Assembly (NCBI RefSeq): GCF_028826105.1
Contig: NZ_JAQGPL010000001.1
Span: 3,808,501 to 3,872,500, forward strand
DNA length: 64,000 bases
DNA from: Paenibacillus humicola
GTDB taxonomy: Bacteria > Bacillota > Bacilli > Paenibacillales > Paenibacillaceae
Direction: 5' to 3'
The notes under the pieces were generated by a model that was given only the letters and a program-made list of their open reading frames with translations, was not told the origin of the DNA and ran no database searches. Position 1 is the first letter of the stretch. Every line of letters begins with the position of its first letter. A program made the translations under genes and the position numbers. Shown in pieces: positions 46,266 through 53,509 of the stretch.

Positions 46266-48116
46266 CTAGTTCGTGATTTGATACAGCGCTTTGATGCCCG
46301 CGCCGTCGATGGCGATTTGCGGCGGGATGTTGCTGCCGTCGCCGTCGACCGGGAAGCCCTTCCACACCGATTCGTTTACCGTATAGAACTCCCACGGCCG
46401 GTACATGAGCGGCACGGAGGGCACATCCGTCAGCCAGATTTTCGTCAGCTCCGTATACAGCTTCTTGGCGTCGTCGCCCTGCGCCGTCGGGATCTTCTCG
46501 ATGATTTCGTCCGCCTGCGGGTTTTTGTAACGGCCCCAGTTCCAGAACGCCATCTCGCCGATGGGAGCGACGCCCTTCGAATACATGATGGTTCTGGCGC
46601 GGTTCCACGGGTTGCTCGGCGTGACGTTGCCGGCCGGCGTGTTCATGATGATATCGAATTTACCGGTTTGCAGGTCGTTGTTCCAAACGGGCTGCTCCGG
46701 AAATTTCGTGCGGATCTCGATGCCGATCGCCTTGGCGTTCTGCGCTACGATTTCAAGCGCGGCGTTCCAGTCCGACCAGCCGTACGGGCATTCCAGATCG
46801 TACGGCCCGAGCCGCTGGCCGTTCAGCACGCGGATGCCGTCCTTGCCCTTCTTTGCGCCGATGCTGTCGAGCAGCTTGTTGGCGCCGTCGACGTCGGTCG
46901 TCCACTGCAGCGGCTTGATTGCCGCCTGGTCGACGTATTGCGATTCCGACGGCGTATCCAGCGTCAGCGACGGCTTCATGTCGGCGGAATAGCCGCTCAT
47001 CGCGAGCTGGGAAATTTTCTTGTAGTCGATCGCCATTGCGATCGCCCGGCGGACGCTCGCGTTGTCGAGACCCTTCTTCGACATATTGAAGAAAATCGAC
47101 GGCATCGAGCCCGGCAGGTAATACGGCGCATCCTTCAAATACGTCTTGATAGGGGCTCCGCCTTCCCACATTTTCCATACCTGGGGCGTAAACTGCTGCG
47201 AGACGTCCACCTGGCCGTTCTTGAACGCCAGATCGCCGGCCGCGTTGTCTTTATAAATGACGTGCGTAATATATTTCGGCGCCGGCAGCTTGCCGAACAG
47301 CGCTTTGCCCCAATAATTGTCGTCGCGGATGAGCGTAATTTTCTGGTCGTTGTAGAAGTACATTTTGTACGGCCCGGTTCCGACCGGATTCGGGTTGAAT
47401 TCCTTGCGGATCGCGGCCAGATCGTTGCCCGCCTTCTGCTCGATGGGCTCCCAAATATGCTTCGGCAGCATTGGGATGAGCTCGATGCTTTCCGTCACCG
47501 TCAGCTTGTTCGGGTTATCCGGCTTCATCGTGATTTTCACCGCGTTCGGACCGTCGGCGGCCACATCCTGGATGTAATCCCAGTAGCTAGTCCAGTTGAT
47601 TTCATATTTCTGGCCGAGCTTGTACGTATAGACGACGTCGTCCGACGTGAACGGCTGGCCGTCGCTCCATTTGGCGTCCTTGTTCAGCTCGATACGCAGC
47701 GTTTTGTCGTCTGTCCATGTATACGAGCTGCCGAGCAGCGGCTCCAGCTTGCCGTCGTTCATATTGATCATAAACAACGTTTCGTAAATGAGCTCCCGCG
47801 AGTTCCCGTAGTTGATCGGAAACGCCGGATTGCCGCTCAGCAGGTTGAAGTTGGTCGGCGCTCCCCACTGCAGGCCGTTGATGTACAGCGTCTCGTTTCT
47901 CGGCGTCTCCTTCGCGTCTCCCGCGTTCCCCGGCCGGCTCCCGCTGTCCGGCGCCGAGGCCGTCCCCGCCGGTTCGCTGCTCGCGGAATCTGTCTGTTTC
48001 CCGCCCGTTTGCGCGTTTGTCTGCGACAGCGACGCTTGCGAGTTGGAGCATGCCGCCAGCATGGACATCATCAGCAGCAGGCCGGCAAGCATGACCGTAA
48101 TCGCATTTCTTCTCAT
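46266..48116 (-). CDS. Opp/Dpp-type substrate-binding lipoprotein, possibly oligosaccharide-binding
   Basis: 616-residue lipoprotein. Signal peptide with lipobox (LLLMMSMLAACSNSQ) and a Ser/Thr/Gly-rich linker precede a SBP_bac_5 fold: ETLYINGLQWGAPTNFN, then ELIYETLFMINMNDGKLEPL, NPVGTGPYKMYFYND and RRAIAMAIDYKKI. The type resembles Thermotoga and Paenibacillus cello- or manno-oligosaccharide binders more than DppA, by motif impression only. ATG 48116 follows GGAGAGGG. The promoter carries a cre site overlapping the start point, which also argues for a carbohydrate substrate. It heads the operon with both permeases and both ATPases. Confidence 0.9.
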   Translation of the reverse strand: MRRNAITVMLAGLLLMMSMLAACSNSQASLSQTNAQTGGKQTDSASSEPAGTASAPDSGSRPGNAGDAKETPRNETLYINGLQWGAPTNFNLLSGNPAFPINYGNSRELIYETLFMINMNDGKLEPLLGSSYTWTDDKTLRIELNKDAKWSDGQPFTSDDVVYTYKLGQKYEINWTSYWDYIQDVAADGPNAVKITMKPDNPNKLTVTESIELIPMLPKHIWEPIEQKAGNDLAAIRKEFNPNPVGTGPYKMYFYNDQKITLIRDDNYWGKALFGKLPAPKYITHVIYKDNAAGDLAFKNGQVDVSQQFTPQVWKMWEGGAPIKTYLKDAPYYLPGSMPSIFFNMSKKGLDNASVRRAIAMAIDYKKISQLAMSGYSADMKPSLTLDTPSESQYVDQAAIKPLQWTTDVDGANKLLDSIGAKKGKDGIRVLNGQRLGPYDLECPYGWSDWNAALEIVAQNAKAIGIEIRTKFPEQPVWNNDLQTGKFDIIMNTPAGNVTPSNPWNRARTIMYSKGVAPIGEMAFWNWGRYKNPQADEIIEKIPTAQGDDAKKLYTELTKIWLTDVPSVPLMYRPWEFYTVNESVWKGFPVDGDGSNIPPQIAIDGAGIKALYQITN

Positions 48117-48221
48117 GTCTACCCTCTCCGATCTTTACAAAGTAGATGACCGCCAATCGTGCCAATCCTCCCGATAGTAGGTGTTCCCCCTTTGCTTCCC
48201 GCCCCGGTGCCGGAGCCGTAT

Positions 48222-48236
48222 GGTAAACGTTTTCAG
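48222..48236 (-). promoter_or_regulatory. CcpA cre site at the importer promoter
   Basis: Minus-strand TGAAAACGTTTACC matches 13 of 14 positions of the cre consensus TGWAANCGNTNWCA and covers the predicted transcription start, six bases after the -10 box. Confidence 0.65.
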
Positions 48237-48241
48237 CAATT

Positions 48242-48271
48242 AGTATAGGCTTCGTCGGTCGTAACTGTAAA
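48242..48271 (-). promoter_or_regulatory. SigA-type promoter of the second importer operon
   Basis: TTTACA (48266-48271), an 18-bp spacer and TATACT (48242-48247) lie on the minus strand; each hexamer has one mismatch. Confidence 0.68.
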
Positions 48272-48358
48272 TATCTGTATTTTTTAGATTATATCCGTAT
48301 TTTTATGGTGGGCGGCTCGGATGACAAATGAGTTTTATCCGATTGAGGTGGGCGTGCC

Positions 48359-48530
48359 GGCCGGTTGGCAAAGATTAAGGACGACCGTGCCGGGCGTATG
48401 AGGATTATTGAGAGCGGGAGGCCACGAGCGGATGAGGAAGATTGAGGAACGGTGACAACGGTCGGACTAGGAAGATGGAGGACGAGCCGCCACGGCCAAA
48501 TGAGCAGGATTGAGGGCAAGCCGTGACAAC
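48359..48530. repeat. Degenerate 34-bp tandem repeats
   Basis: Five units of 33-37 bp begin near 48359, 48392, 48426, 48460 and 48494. They share a core of the form CGGATGAGGAAGATTGAGG followed by an ACGAGCCGTGACAAC-like half. Identity between units is only moderate. No gene with family similarity covers the array. It lies upstream of the importer promoter in the 666-bp gap 48117-48782. Confidence 0.7.
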
Positions 48531-48661
48531 CGGATGAATCACAGAGGAACGTGCCGGCCGGATGCGGCTGCGCAGGTGCGGCAGCACAGCGCTTGACGTT
48601 TCCAGTCCGGCTGGCCCGGTTACGTGTTCAGAGAGCTTCCGCGCTCCTCTTTCGGCGGCAT

Positions 48662-48781
48662 GATTTGCCGGGTCCTGCACGGCATGATGCGCCGGATCCC
48701 GTGTGGCACGATTTGCCGGGTCCTGCACGGCATGATGCGCCGGATCCCGTGTGGCACGATTTGCCGGGTCCCGTGCGGCAG
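48662..48781. repeat. 24-bp minisatellite in 48-bp higher-order units
   Basis: Five 24-bp monomers of the form GATxxGCCGGxTCCxGxxxGGCA run from 48662 to 48781. They alternate between two variants, so that exact 48-bp copies begin at 48662, 48710 and 48758. The array ends one base before the stop codon of the binding-protein gene. Confidence 0.93.
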
Positions 48782-48782
48782 C

Positions 48783-50129
48783 TCAGTCCGAGACGCTGTA
48801 CGATTCCTGGATCTGCTGCGCAAGCCGGAGCGGCGACAGCTTCGAGCCCGGGGTGAGCAGCTCCTGCAGCCCACGGTCCATCGTCTGGACAACCTCGGGC
48901 GACAGGCGCGCATCGTAGACCGGGGTCATCTCCGCCCCGTTCAGCAGCGTTAAATAGGGGTCGAACAGCGCCGGGGACACGCTTTTGTCGTAGTCCGACG
49001 CATACGAGCCGGAGATGTCGCCCCGCTCCGCCGCCATATTCGCCGCCTCCGTGCCAGTCAGCAGCTTCACGAACTTGACCGCGGCCGCCAGCTTCTCCCC
49101 ACTTAAATTCGCATTCAGCGCAATCGCCCAGCCCGAGCCGCCGGACACGGCATCCGCTGCGCCCCTGCCGCCTTTGACGGCCGGCAGTAACGCCAGGCGC
49201 GTCTGGTCCAGAATCGGCTTCGGCGCATCGGCCGCGACGGAGGAGACCGCCCAGCCTCCTTCGAGGAACATCGCGGCACTGCCGACGTAATACAAGGTCC
49301 GCTGCTGGATGTTGTCCAGCTTGTTGATGTCGCCGTTGAACGCGCCAAGATCGGCAAGCTCCTTGATCGCCGCCAGCGCATCGACGAACGGCTTGTCCGT
49401 AAATTTCGCTCCGCCGTGCGCGACGATGCTGCCGAACCAGTCCGTGCCGGCGAACCGGTCGCCGAGCGTGCTGAGCAGACATGACCCCGCCACCCACTGG
49501 TCCTTGTTTCCCATTGCGATCGGCGTGATGCCGAGCGCCTTGATTTTCCGGACGGCATCCACGAAGCCGTCCCAGGTCGACGGAAACGAATCGTAGCCGG
49601 CCTTTCGGAAAATGTCCGCGTTATAATAAACGATCGACGTCGCCGTCATTTGCATCGGGATGCCCGTGATCGCATCGCCGATCCGGAAATCGTCGAATGA
49701 GTCCGGTCGAAAGCCGCGCATCCATGCCGGATCGGCGGCCAGCAGGCCGTTAACGGGCATAATCCGCTTGTTGTCCAGAAACATTTTCGCGTCCGAGCCG
49801 AGCATCATGAAGACGTCCGGCAGCACGTTGCCGGCGGCAAGCGTTTTGATCTTCGTTTTGAGCGAAGCGTTGTCGAGAATGTCTTCGGATAAGTCGATGT
49901 CCGGATTGTCTTGTTGAAACCGTTCGATCAACTGCCGGTGGACGATATCGACGGCGGTGGTCGATGTCGTCGTCCACGAATCCGTCAGCGTCAGCCTGAT
50001 GCTCTTATCCGTGCCGTCTACGGCCGCGTCCGCGCCGCCGATATCGCCGCCCGCGTCTGCGCACCCGGCCAGCGCCGAAGCAAAAACGAGCCAGAGGCAG
50101 AACAGCCTTACTGCGGTCCATAGGCTCAA
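48783..50129 (-). CDS. Sugar-type (SBP family 1) binding lipoprotein linked to a two-component system
   Basis: 448-residue extracytoplasmic binding protein. Signal peptide VRLFCLWLVFASALAGC with lipobox. The body is of the sugar-binding family 1: TAVDIVHRQLIERFQQDNPD, LPDVFMMLGSDAKMFLDN, AITGIPMQMTATSIVYYNAD, and AMFLEGGWAVSSV. The TTG at 50129 sits seven bases behind GGGGGA and yields a normal signal peptide; the longer frame adds 44 residues overlapping the upstream gene. It lies 19 bp after the response regulator gene and no permease gene follows. Its likely role is ligand sensing for the histidine kinase upstream, or supply of ligand to a permease encoded elsewhere. Confidence 0.9.
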   Translation of the reverse strand: MSLWTAVRLFCLWLVFASALAGCADAGGDIGGADAAVDGTDKSIRLTLTDSWTTTSTTAVDIVHRQLIERFQQDNPDIDLSEDILDNASLKTKIKTLAAGNVLPDVFMMLGSDAKMFLDNKRIMPVNGLLAADPAWMRGFRPDSFDDFRIGDAITGIPMQMTATSIVYYNADIFRKAGYDSFPSTWDGFVDAVRKIKALGITPIAMGNKDQWVAGSCLLSTLGDRFAGTDWFGSIVAHGGAKFTDKPFVDALAAIKELADLGAFNGDINKLDNIQQRTLYYVGSAAMFLEGGWAVSSVAADAPKPILDQTRLALLPAVKGGRGAADAVSGGSGWAIALNANLSGEKLAAAVKFVKLLTGTEAANMAAERGDISGSYASDYDKSVSPALFDPYLTLLNGAEMTPVYDARLSPEVVQTMDRGLQELLTPGSKLSPLRLAQQIQESYSVSD

Positions 50130-50148
50130 GAAGCGTTCCCCCTTTTCC

Positions 50149-51420
50149 TTACTCCCGGGCCTGCCGGTTGCGGAAATCCATCGGCGAGCAGCCCGTATGC
50201 CGCTTAAACAGGAAAGAAAAATATTTGTAGTCCGGGCAGCCGACCTTTTTCGCGATTTCATACGTTTTCATCCGGGTATGCGCGAGCAGCCGCTTGGCTT
50301 CCTCCACCCGGATCCCGTTCAGCCACTTAATGAAGGTAACGCCCATCTCGTCCTTGAACACCTTGCTGAGGTAGGCCGGCGTGACGGAGACGTGGCCGGC
50401 CGCTTCCGCCAGCCCGAGCGGCTTGTCGTAATGGGCGGCGGCGTACCGCAGCACATCGCCGACTAATTTTCGCGCGTGCCCGGCCGCAGCAGCCGCAGCC
50501 TCTTCCTCGCCGCATACGAGAATCGCGCCTTTCCCGTGAAAGGCTTTATTCCGGACCGCTTTGACCGCCTCGTCCCAGCTGGCGGCAATGTCCGCAAGCT
50601 GCCGGACGGGCCGTCCGATTCCGATCGAGACGGACAACCGGAGGTACCGCAGCAGATTGGACTGTATGTCCCGGCAAACGGAGAGCGCGGATTCATCCGG
50701 ACGCAGATTGACCAGACCGGTCAGCCGGCCGGGACCGGCGATGCTGGCAAACCCCGGGAAACGGGAAACGAGCGTCTCCTCCGCGATGTTCAGAAAGGCG
50801 AAATCGAACGCCTCCCGCTGCTTCCGGGACAGCTCCCGGCCCGGCCACTCGCCGTCCGCTTCGGCGGCGACGATCTGATAAGCCGGACCGCTCAGGTCGA
50901 TGCCGAGCGTTTTCGCTTTATCGAGAATGTCCCCGGTGTCCGGTTTATTGTCGATCAGCCCGGTCATCAGCTTGGACTTGATCAGCGGCAGGCTTTCGTT
51001 CAGCAGCCGGGTCTTCACCAGCTCTCCCTGCTTGGCCAGCCGCCGGCTCAGCTCCGTATCCCGGATTTCGGAAAGCGCCGCAATCAGCTTCTCCGCAATG
51101 ATCGGCTTCAGCAAATAGTGGCGGATGCCGATCGACATCGCTTCTTTGGCGTACTGGAAATCTTCATACCCGCTCAGCAGCACCATTTCGATGTCCGGAT
51201 ATTCGCTGCGGACCGTTTTGGCCAGCTCGATGCCCGACATGACGGGCATCCGGATATCCGTCAGGATCAGATCGACCGGCTGCCGGCCGAGCTTCTCGAG
51301 CGCCTCCTTGCCGTTTCGGGCTTCTGCAGCAATCGCAATGCCGTGCTCCTCCCAGTCGATCGAAGACCGAATGCCCCTGCGCACGATCATTTCGTCATCC
51401 ACAATCATCACGTTAAACAT
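50149..51420 (-). CDS. YesN-type response regulator with AraC HTH output
   Basis: 423-residue response regulator. The receiver domain has MIVDDEMIVRRG, phospho-acceptor D55 in DLILTDIRMPVMSG, and Lys in HYLLKPI. About 130-320 is the linker region common to YesN-type proteins. About 325-420 holds the AraC-type double HTH (GLAEAAGHVSVTPAYLSKVF, then TYEIAKKVGCPDYKYFSFLF). ATG 51420 overlaps the kinase gene by 8 bp, with AAAGGAAC upstream. It should activate promoters when phosphorylated. Candidates are its own operon and the importer at 42428-48116. Confidence 0.95.
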   Translation of the reverse strand: MFNVMIVDDEMIVRRGIRSSIDWEEHGIAIAAEARNGKEALEKLGRQPVDLILTDIRMPVMSGIELAKTVRSEYPDIEMVLLSGYEDFQYAKEAMSIGIRHYLLKPIIAEKLIAALSEIRDTELSRRLAKQGELVKTRLLNESLPLIKSKLMTGLIDNKPDTGDILDKAKTLGIDLSGPAYQIVAAEADGEWPGRELSRKQREAFDFAFLNIAEETLVSRFPGFASIAGPGRLTGLVNLRPDESALSVCRDIQSNLLRYLRLSVSIGIGRPVRQLADIAASWDEAVKAVRNKAFHGKGAILVCGEEEAAAAAAGHARKLVGDVLRYAAAHYDKPLGLAEAAGHVSVTPAYLSKVFKDEMGVTFIKWLNGIRVEEAKRLLAHTRMKTYEIAKKVGCPDYKYFSFLFKRHTGCSPMDFRNRQARE

Positions 51421-53209
51421 CGGATACCGTTCCTTTCCGAAAAGGCTGTCTCACCGTTACGGCCGTCCCCTGCCCGGAAGCGCTGCGAAATTCGACGCCG
51501 TACCGGCTGCCGCAGTTCAGTTTGATGCGGTCGTGAATGTTTTTCAGTCCGAGCCCCCGCTGCTTCTCGGTCGGCCGGTCCAGCACCGCCTGAACGGAGG
51601 CCCCGTCGATCCCTTCCCCGTCGTCGCTCACCAGGTAGACCAAATCGTCCCCTTCGCGAAAAATGCGGATCTCGACTCTGCCGTCTCCTCCGCCAGGCTC
51701 GATGCCGTGCCGGATCGCATTTTCCACAATCGGCTGCAGCACCATCTTCGTCACCCTGCAGTCCCGCGTTTTCGGCTCAAGGTCGATGGAAAAGTCGATC
51801 GTCTCCTCGTACCGTTTTTGCTGAATGAGAATATAATGCTCGATATGCTCGACCTCCTTGGCGACCGTCGTAAACCGGCTGCCGCTGTTCAGCCCGATCC
51901 GGAACAGCTGGGATAAGGAGTTGACCATGACCGATGTCTCGTACGCCTGCTCCATCCGGCTCATCCAGTAAATCAGATCGAGGGTATTGTATAGAAAATG
52001 CGGGTTGATCTGCTCCTCAAGCGCCTTGAGCTCGGCATCCTTCTGCTTGAGCTTCGACACGTGAACCTCGTTGATCAGCTCGTTCAGCCGATGGGACATG
52101 CGGTTAAAGCTGCCGGCGAGCAGCGCGATTTCGTCGTTTCCCTGCACCTTCATTTCCAAATTGAAATTTTCCCGCTCCACCTGCCGCATCAACTCGCGAA
52201 TCCGCTTCAGCGGCTCCAGCACCCGCGCCCCAAACAGCACGATAAACAGGACGCATACGGCAAGGCTGGCCGCGATCGAATAGAAGGTCACCCGCTTGAT
52301 CGCATTGCCCGGCCCCGATATGAGCTTGTAAGGCGTCAGCTCGACGATATACCAGTTCTGCGTCGCCATCCGGTAGTAAATGGCCAGGTAGTTCTGTCCG
52401 CCGACCGTCGCGTTAAAATCGCCTTCCGTCCGGCTGTCCATGCCGGGACTCGTCAGATTGGGCTCGATCCGGCTGCCAATCCGGTCCGCCGGCAGCGCCG
52501 ACAAAATATTTTTCTGCTGATCGATCAGGTAGAACAGGCTCTTTTCCTGCGATTTTGATTTTGTGCGGAACAATTCACGGACGGCGCTTTCGGGGACGTT
52601 GATTTTCAGCACGCCGAGCGAGCGGCCGATATCGTTGATGTCCCGAATATCCCGGATCATGGAGATGACCTTGATTTCCTGGTTCTGCACGAAAACGCTG
52701 TCAAAATACCAGCTGTCTTTCCCGTCGTACGCCTTCGCCTGCAGAAGCCGGTTATCCGGCACGAGATTGACCGCCCCACGGTTATCGACTCCGGTTTCGC
52801 TCAAATCCTGGATGTAAATGGAGTAAATGTATTTTTTGTTGAACGCCTGATCGTTCAGGACGGACAGAATCCGCGGGTAATCGAGCTGCCTGGTTTGCGG
52901 GTCCGGGGTGCTCAGGAAGTCCGCGATCTCGCGGTTCTGGATCAGATTCAGCGAGATCGTATTGACATCGCTTACAATTAAATCGAGATTGTTGGATATT
53001 TGCTTCGCGTTGATCAAATTCAGGTCGATCGTCTGGTCCCGGACGACTCTGATCGATTCGAAATACGAGAAGCCGCTCACGATCAACAGCGGGAAGACGG
53101 TCAGGACGACGGCAAAGAGCATGACCTTGGAACGGATGCTGAAAAACCGCTTTTTGAACACCATGCCGACACCACCGCTCCTCAAGGATGAGAAAAGATG
53201 TGCGAACAT
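51413..53209 (-). CDS. YesM-type sensor histidine kinase (HPK7/LytS-like)
   Basis: 598-residue membrane kinase. Seen: TM1 VMLFAVVLTVFPLLIVSGFSY; a large extracytoplasmic dCACHE-like domain (about 50-300); TM2 VTFYSIAASLAVCVLFIVLFG; a HAMP region; His-kinase box LEEQINPHFLYNTLDLIYWM with H404; and a HATPase domain with IVENAIRHGIEPGG and GLGLKNIHDRIKL. ATG 53209 lies seven bases after AGAGGA; an internal ATG at 53164 has a poor site. The sensor domain could read ligand-loaded binding protein encoded at 48783-50129. A weak cre-like element lies just upstream. Confidence 0.95.
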   Translation of the reverse strand: MFAHLFSSLRSGGVGMVFKKRFFSIRSKVMLFAVVLTVFPLLIVSGFSYFESIRVVRDQTIDLNLINAKQISNNLDLIVSDVNTISLNLIQNREIADFLSTPDPQTRQLDYPRILSVLNDQAFNKKYIYSIYIQDLSETGVDNRGAVNLVPDNRLLQAKAYDGKDSWYFDSVFVQNQEIKVISMIRDIRDINDIGRSLGVLKINVPESAVRELFRTKSKSQEKSLFYLIDQQKNILSALPADRIGSRIEPNLTSPGMDSRTEGDFNATVGGQNYLAIYYRMATQNWYIVELTPYKLISGPGNAIKRVTFYSIAASLAVCVLFIVLFGARVLEPLKRIRELMRQVERENFNLEMKVQGNDEIALLAGSFNRMSHRLNELINEVHVSKLKQKDAELKALEEQINPHFLYNTLDLIYWMSRMEQAYETSVMVNSLSQLFRIGLNSGSRFTTVAKEVEHIEHYILIQQKRYEETIDFSIDLEPKTRDCRVTKMVLQPIVENAIRHGIEPGGGDGRVEIRIFREGDDLVYLVSDDGEGIDGASVQAVLDRPTEKQRGLGLKNIHDRIKLNCGSRYGVEFRSASGQGTAVTVRQPFRKGTVSDV

Positions 53210-53231
53210 AAACTTTCCTCTAATGGTAAAA

Positions 53232-53245
53232 TAAACACGCTTTCA
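53232..53245 (-). promoter_or_regulatory. Weak cre-like element before the kinase gene
   Basis: Minus-strand TGAAAGCGTGTTTA matches 12 of 14 positions of the cre consensus, with two mismatches. It overlaps a poor promoter candidate (TTTACG, 17 bp, TACCAT). Tentative. Confidence 0.3.
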
Positions 53246-53385
53246 CGTAAATCCCCTTTTGTATTCGCTTCGTTCAGGGACGTTTCCTTCACAGGGCGGC
53301 GGATGGGGACGGCCGCTCCGGCGGCTCAGTTACTGCAGAGGTTCGCAGAAGGTAACGGGCGGCGCACGGCGTTTCCAGCGCAACG

Positions 53386-53437
53386 CAAAAAATCGCTCTT
53401 TGCCGATGCCGGGCCCGGCATTCGTGCAAAGAGCGAT
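53386..53437 (-). terminator. Strong terminator of the GH36/LplABC operon
   Basis: On the minus strand TCGCTCTTTGC pairs with GCAAAGAGCGA, with an inner ATGCCGGGCCCGGCAT palindrome, followed by TTTTTT. It lies about 70 bp after the GH36-like stop. The 300-bp gap 53210-53509 otherwise holds only the kinase promoter area. Confidence 0.92.
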
Positions 53438-53509
53438 TCGATTTATCTATGCGGGACGCAGAAGGAAAAATCCGCGTCCTTACCCGGGAGAGAAACCGCA
53501 ATCCGCGGA

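Noticed and set aside
45051..48149. 1032-codon plus-strand open frame
   Set aside because: It is antisense to the binding-protein and permease genes of the second importer, rich in Arg/His/Asp, and without domain similarity. High GC leaves antisense frames open.
48289..48519. Minus-strand 76-codon frame across the degenerate repeats
   Set aside because: It is open only because the repeats lack stops; no SD, and the peptide is a product of the repeat composition.
48359..48530. 34-bp periodicity considered as a decayed CRISPR
   Set aside because: No constant repeat and variable spacer pattern; all parts of the unit diverge alike and no cas genes are nearby.
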